Below, piece after piece: positions 5,921 to 8,042 of a stretch of 8,042 nucleotides of DNA. A program made the translations under genes and the position numbers. Every line of letters begins with the position of its first letter. The stretch's first letter is position 1. Location of the stretch: assembly GCA_013336035.1 (NCBI GenBank), contig JAAXUL010000329.1:1-8042 (forward strand), read 5' to 3'. The notes beneath the pieces were generated by a model. That model made no database searches. It was not told the origin of the DNA and saw nothing but the letters and a program-made list of their open reading frames with translations. This DNA comes from Chloroflexales bacterium. GTDB lineage: Bacteria; Chloroflexota; Chloroflexia; Chloroflexales; Chloroflexaceae.

Positions 5921-5986
5921 GTTTACCCACACTTAACACGAGCTTAACCGTGACGCCATACGGCGTTAACGCTCCCCGGCTACGAT
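5921..5986 (+). promoter_or_regulatory. Pho-box promoter for pstS
   Basis: Five heptamers start at 5921, 5932, 5943, 5954 and 5965, 11 bases apart: GTTTACC, CTTAACA, CTTAACC, CGCCATA, GTTAACG. Nine bases (5972-5980) follow, then the -10 hexamer TACGAT at 5981-5986. Four of the five are strong matches; the penultimate one is degenerate. Predicted transcription start is near 5992-5993, giving a leader of about 63 bases. No terminator is evident after phoR, so some read-through from phoB-phoR is possible. Confidence 0.87.
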
Positions 5987-6055
5987 AGCTCAGCCTCCCG
6001 TGGGCACCAACCCAGTTCGCCGTGTTCGCACACCGACAGTAAGGGGACTCGAACC

Positions 6056-7147
6056 ATGCTCCGTTCGAACCTGTTCCGCGCGTCCGCCATCCTGGTCATG
6101 CTCGTATCGCTGCTCGCGGTCGTCGCCGCGCCTGCCCAGGCCCAGGGCTGGACGCCCCGCCCGGTGACCGCCAGCCTGAAGGGCTCGGGCGCCACCTTCC
6201 CGGCCCCGCTCTACGCCGCCTGGATCGAGGCCTACAAGAAGGTCAACCCGACCGTCGCCATCAGCTACCAGGGCGTGGGCTCGGGCCAGGGCCAGAAAGA
6301 CTTCATCGGCTACCTGACCGACTTCGGCGGCAGCGACGCGGCGCTCTCGGCCAGCCGCGTGCAGACCGAGGCCCCTGACGCGCTGCATGTACCCACCGTG
6401 ATGGGCGCCGTGGTGCCGACCTACAACCTGCCCGGCGTCACCAGCCTGCGCTTCTCGCCCGAGGCCCTGGCCGGCATCTACCTCGGCGCGATCAGGAAGT
6501 GGAACGACCCCCGCATTGTCGCCGACAACCCCGGCGTCAGCCTGCCGAGCACCAGCATCACAGTCGTCTATCGCTCGGACGGCTCGGGCACGACCTCGAT
6601 CTGGACCGACTACCTGTCGAAGATCAGCGCCGACTGGAAGGCGAAGATCGGCGCGGGCAACAGTGTGAAGTGGCCGGTCGGCGTCGGCGCCCCCGGCAAT
6701 GCCGGTGTCGCCAGCACGGTGAAGAACACCAAGGGCGCTATCGGCTACGTCGAGCTGGTCTTCGCCCTGGCCAACAAGCTGCCGGTGCCCCAGGTGAAGA
6801 ACGCCGCCGGCAACTACATCACCCCGTCGCTCGAGAGCACCTCGGCCGCGGCGGACGGGATTACGATCCCAGCGAACCTGGTGGTCTCGCTCACCAACTC
6901 GCCGAACCCCCAGGCCTACCCGGTCGCCGGCTTCACCTATCTCCTGGTCCGCGCCAGCACCTACAAAGACCTGACCAAGGCTCAGGCCCTGACCGACTTC
7001 ATCTACTGGGGCCTGACCGAGGGCACCGGCGCAGCGACCCGCCTCGGCTACGCCCCGCTGCCGGGCGGCGTGCGCGTCAAGGCCATCGAGCAGCTGCGCA
7101 AGGTCGCTGTCGACGGCCAGCCCGTCTTCACCGGCGAGGCGCGCTAG
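6056..7147 (+). CDS. pstS: Phosphate ABC transporter substrate-binding protein PstS
   Basis: This 363-residue exported protein captures phosphate and delivers it to the PstCAB importer. The start has AAGGGGA 8 bases upstream. The N-terminus is a Sec signal with a hydrophobic core at 10-24 and likely cleavage near 29-30 (A-Q-A before Q). There is no lipobox, unlike the other lipoproteins in the window, so membrane attachment is not explained by lipidation. Phosphate-site motifs of the family are present: G-S-G-A-T-F-P-A-P at 43-51, Y-Q-G-V-G-S-G-Q-G at 71-79, F-G-G-S-D-A-A-L-S at 90-98, and R-S-D-G-S-G-T-T at 173-180. These provide the backbone, Ser, Asp and Arg groups that bind phosphate in known PstS structures. 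Its own Pho promoter and the downstream pstC confirm the role. Length is typical. Confidence 0.96.
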   Translation: MLRSNLFRASAILVMLVSLLAVVAAPAQAQGWTPRPVTASLKGSGATFPAPLYAAWIEAYKKVNPTVAISYQGVGSGQGQKDFIGYLTDFGGSDAALSASRVQTEAPDALHVPTVMGAVVPTYNLPGVTSLRFSPEALAGIYLGAIRKWNDPRIVADNPGVSLPSTSITVVYRSDGSGTTSIWTDYLSKISADWKAKIGAGNSVKWPVGVGAPGNAGVASTVKNTKGAIGYVELVFALANKLPVPQVKNAAGNYITPSLESTSAAADGITIPANLVVSLTNSPNPQAYPVAGFTYLLVRASTYKDLTKAQALTDFIYWGLTEGTGAATRLGYAPLPGGVRVKAIEQLRKVAVDGQPVFTGEAR

Positions 7148-7199
7148 CGCTTCAGGATCAGACTGAACGCTATTGCCGCCCCAGGCCCTCACCCCCTGA

Positions 7200-7226
7200 C
7201 CCCCTCTCCCGCACAGCGGGAGGGGG
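7200..7226 (+). other. First hairpin of the pstS-pstC element
   Basis: The C-rich arm 7200-7212 pairs with the G-rich arm 7216-7226 around an ACA loop, forming 11 pairs with a two-base CT bulge in the left arm. It lies about 50 bases after the pstS stop codon. It could protect the 3' end of pstS mRNA or attenuate transcription into pstC. Confidence 0.5.
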
Positions 7227-7275
7227 AACGACCTGTGTGCGTCCAAGCGAGCTAGGCACCGCTACCGGGCTGCTC

Positions 7276-7303
7276 TCCCCGCTCCCGCTTGCGGGAGCGG
7301 GGA
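7276..7303 (+). terminator. Perfect 13-bp hairpin upstream of pstC; possible attenuator
   Basis: Bases 7276-7288 pair perfectly with 7291-7303 around a TT loop. The stem is almost all G-C. No T-run follows on the plus strand, so a complete intrinsic terminator is doubtful. A partial terminator or an mRNA-processing barrier would explain more PstS than PstC, as the transporter stoichiometry requires. Confidence 0.4.
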
Positions 7304-7367
7304 TGGGAGCGAGGGCTGGGGCCGCACATACCGCAACAACCGACCAGACTAGTGTGGAGTACCCCTC

Positions 7368-8042
7368 ATGTCTGATGTCAAGGCCCAGCCGCGCGCCGCG
7401 ACCGTGCGTGGCTGGGTGCGCCGGACGCAACACGGCGACGTGATCTTCTGGCTGCTGACCCTGGGCTTTGCCCTGGTGATCGTCGGCCTGGTGGTGGCCG
7501 TCGGCGTCGTCACCTACACAGGCTCCGCCGAGGCCCGCGCGCGCTACGGCTGGAGCTTCCTCTGGGGCGTCGAGTGGAACCCGATCGCGACGGATCTGTC
7601 CCCGGCCGCCTTTGGGGCCTGGCCCGCCATCCGCGGCACGCTGCTCTCCTCGCTGATCGCCCTCCTGCTCGCCGGCCCCACCGGCATCGCCATTGGCATC
7701 TTCCTCTCCGAGCTATGCCCGCTGCGTGTCAAGCAGCCCCTGGGCTTCATGGTCGAGCTGCTGGCGGCCATCCCCAGCGTGATCTACGGCCTCTGGGGCG
7801 TGGCCGTCTTCGTGCCCTTCTTCACCGACTATGTCGCCACCCCGATCGCCGAGACGCTCGGCCAGGTGCTGCCCTGGCTGGCCGGCCCGGTCGCGGTCGG
7901 CCGTGGCCTGATCGTGGCCAGCGTGGTCATCGCCCTGATGATCCTGCCCACCGTCGCCGCCATCACCCGCGATGTGCTCCAGGCGGTGCCGAACCATCAG
8001 CGCGAGGTGCTGCTCGCCCTTGGCGCGACCCGCTGGGAGGTG
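7368..8042 (+). CDS. pstC: Phosphate ABC transporter permease PstC (runs off right edge)
   Basis: The first 225 codons of the inner-membrane permease start at ATG 7368, with GGAG 8 bases upstream, and stay open to the window end. A first transmembrane segment covers about residues 25-48, then an extracytoplasmic stretch, then further hydrophobic helices near 88-112, 128-150 and 180-200. The segment A-A-I-P-S-V-I-Y-G-L-W-G at 133-144 is characteristic of PstC/PstA. The stretch E-V-L-L-A-L-G-A-T-R-W at the very end is the cytoplasmic EAA loop that contacts the ATPase PstB. The missing part should hold the final helices. No Pho box or -10 element lies directly upstream, so expression probably depends on read-through from pstS across the hairpin element. 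pstA, pstB and phoU would be expected beyond the edge but are not seen. Confidence 0.95.
   Translation, partial: MSDVKAQPRAATVRGWVRRTQHGDVIFWLLTLGFALVIVGLVVAVGVVTYTGSAEARARYGWSFLWGVEWNPIATDLSPAAFGAWPAIRGTLLSSLIALLLAGPTGIAIGIFLSELCPLRVKQPLGFMVELLAAIPSVIYGLWGVAVFVPFFTDYVATPIAETLGQVLPWLAGPVAVGRGLIVASVVIALMILPTVAAITRDVLQAVPNHQREVLLALGATRWEV

Larger units (their letters stand above)
7185..7316 (+). repeat. GC-rich inverted-repeat element between pstS and pstC
   Basis: The outer arms GCCCTCACCCCC (7185-7196) and GGGAGCGAGGGC (7305-7316) are inverted matches at 10 of 12 positions. They enclose two strong hairpins (7200-7226 and 7276-7303). The layout resembles intergenic REP/BIME-type or small non-autonomous mobile elements. 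No transposase gene or clear target duplication is visible. The element fills most of the 220-base gap and interrupts an otherwise normal pst operon. Confidence 0.55.

Noticed and set aside
1888..7246. Long minus-strand open frames opposite phoX, phoR and pstS (1888-2742, 2773-3906, 4645-5535, 5990-7246)
   Set aside because: They mirror codon bias in GC-rich genes, have low-complexity composition without recognisable domains, and lie opposite clear genes.
7185..7316. Insertion sequence between pstS and pstC
   Set aside because: No transposase reading frame or target-site duplication is visible; only a short inverted-repeat element is supported.

Overview
This GC-rich window is a phosphate-starvation (Pho) locus. 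It contains a PhoX-type alkaline phosphatase, a PhoB-like response regulator with its PhoR-like kinase, the phosphate-binding protein PstS and the start of the permease gene pstC. Upstream lie two less expected genes: a five-haem c-type cytochrome lipoprotein and, divergently, the start of a Tat-exported lipoprotein. The base composition, the long Pro/Ala/Thr/Ser linkers in exported lipoproteins, the cytochrome style and the GC-rich hairpin repeats suggest a member of the Chloroflexota. That assignment is an inference; no rRNA or other marker gene is present.

Layout: the minus-strand lipoprotein gene (1-177, running off the left edge) and the plus-strand cytochrome gene (536-1714) diverge from a shared regulatory region (178-535). 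phoX (1912-3840) follows with its own promoter and ends at a strong hairpin terminator. phoB (3980-4678) and phoR (4675-5877) overlap and form one operon. pstS (6056-7147) has its own promoter. pstC (7368 to the right edge) follows after a 220-base gap holding a GC-rich inverted-repeat element.

The strongest result is regulatory. Five promoters, one for each transcription unit (four on the plus strand, one on the minus strand), share one architecture: four or five head-to-tail heptamers related to (C/G)TTAAC(A/C), repeated every 11 bases, then exactly 9 bases, then a TANGAT/TAGAGT -10 hexamer. This is the geometry expected of a PhoB-family activator replacing the -35 element. It predicts that every gene here, including the cytochrome and the unidentified lipoprotein, is phosphate-controlled and that phoB-phoR autoregulates. 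The phoB promoter places transcription start at or next to the ATG, so its mRNA is probably leaderless.

Predicted working: PhoR senses the state of phosphate uptake and phosphorylates PhoB. PhoB activates all five promoters. Exported PhoX releases phosphate from organic esters, PstS captures it and PstC (with PstA and PstB, presumably beyond the right edge) imports it. Why a multihaem lipoprotein belongs to this regulon is the open question of the window.
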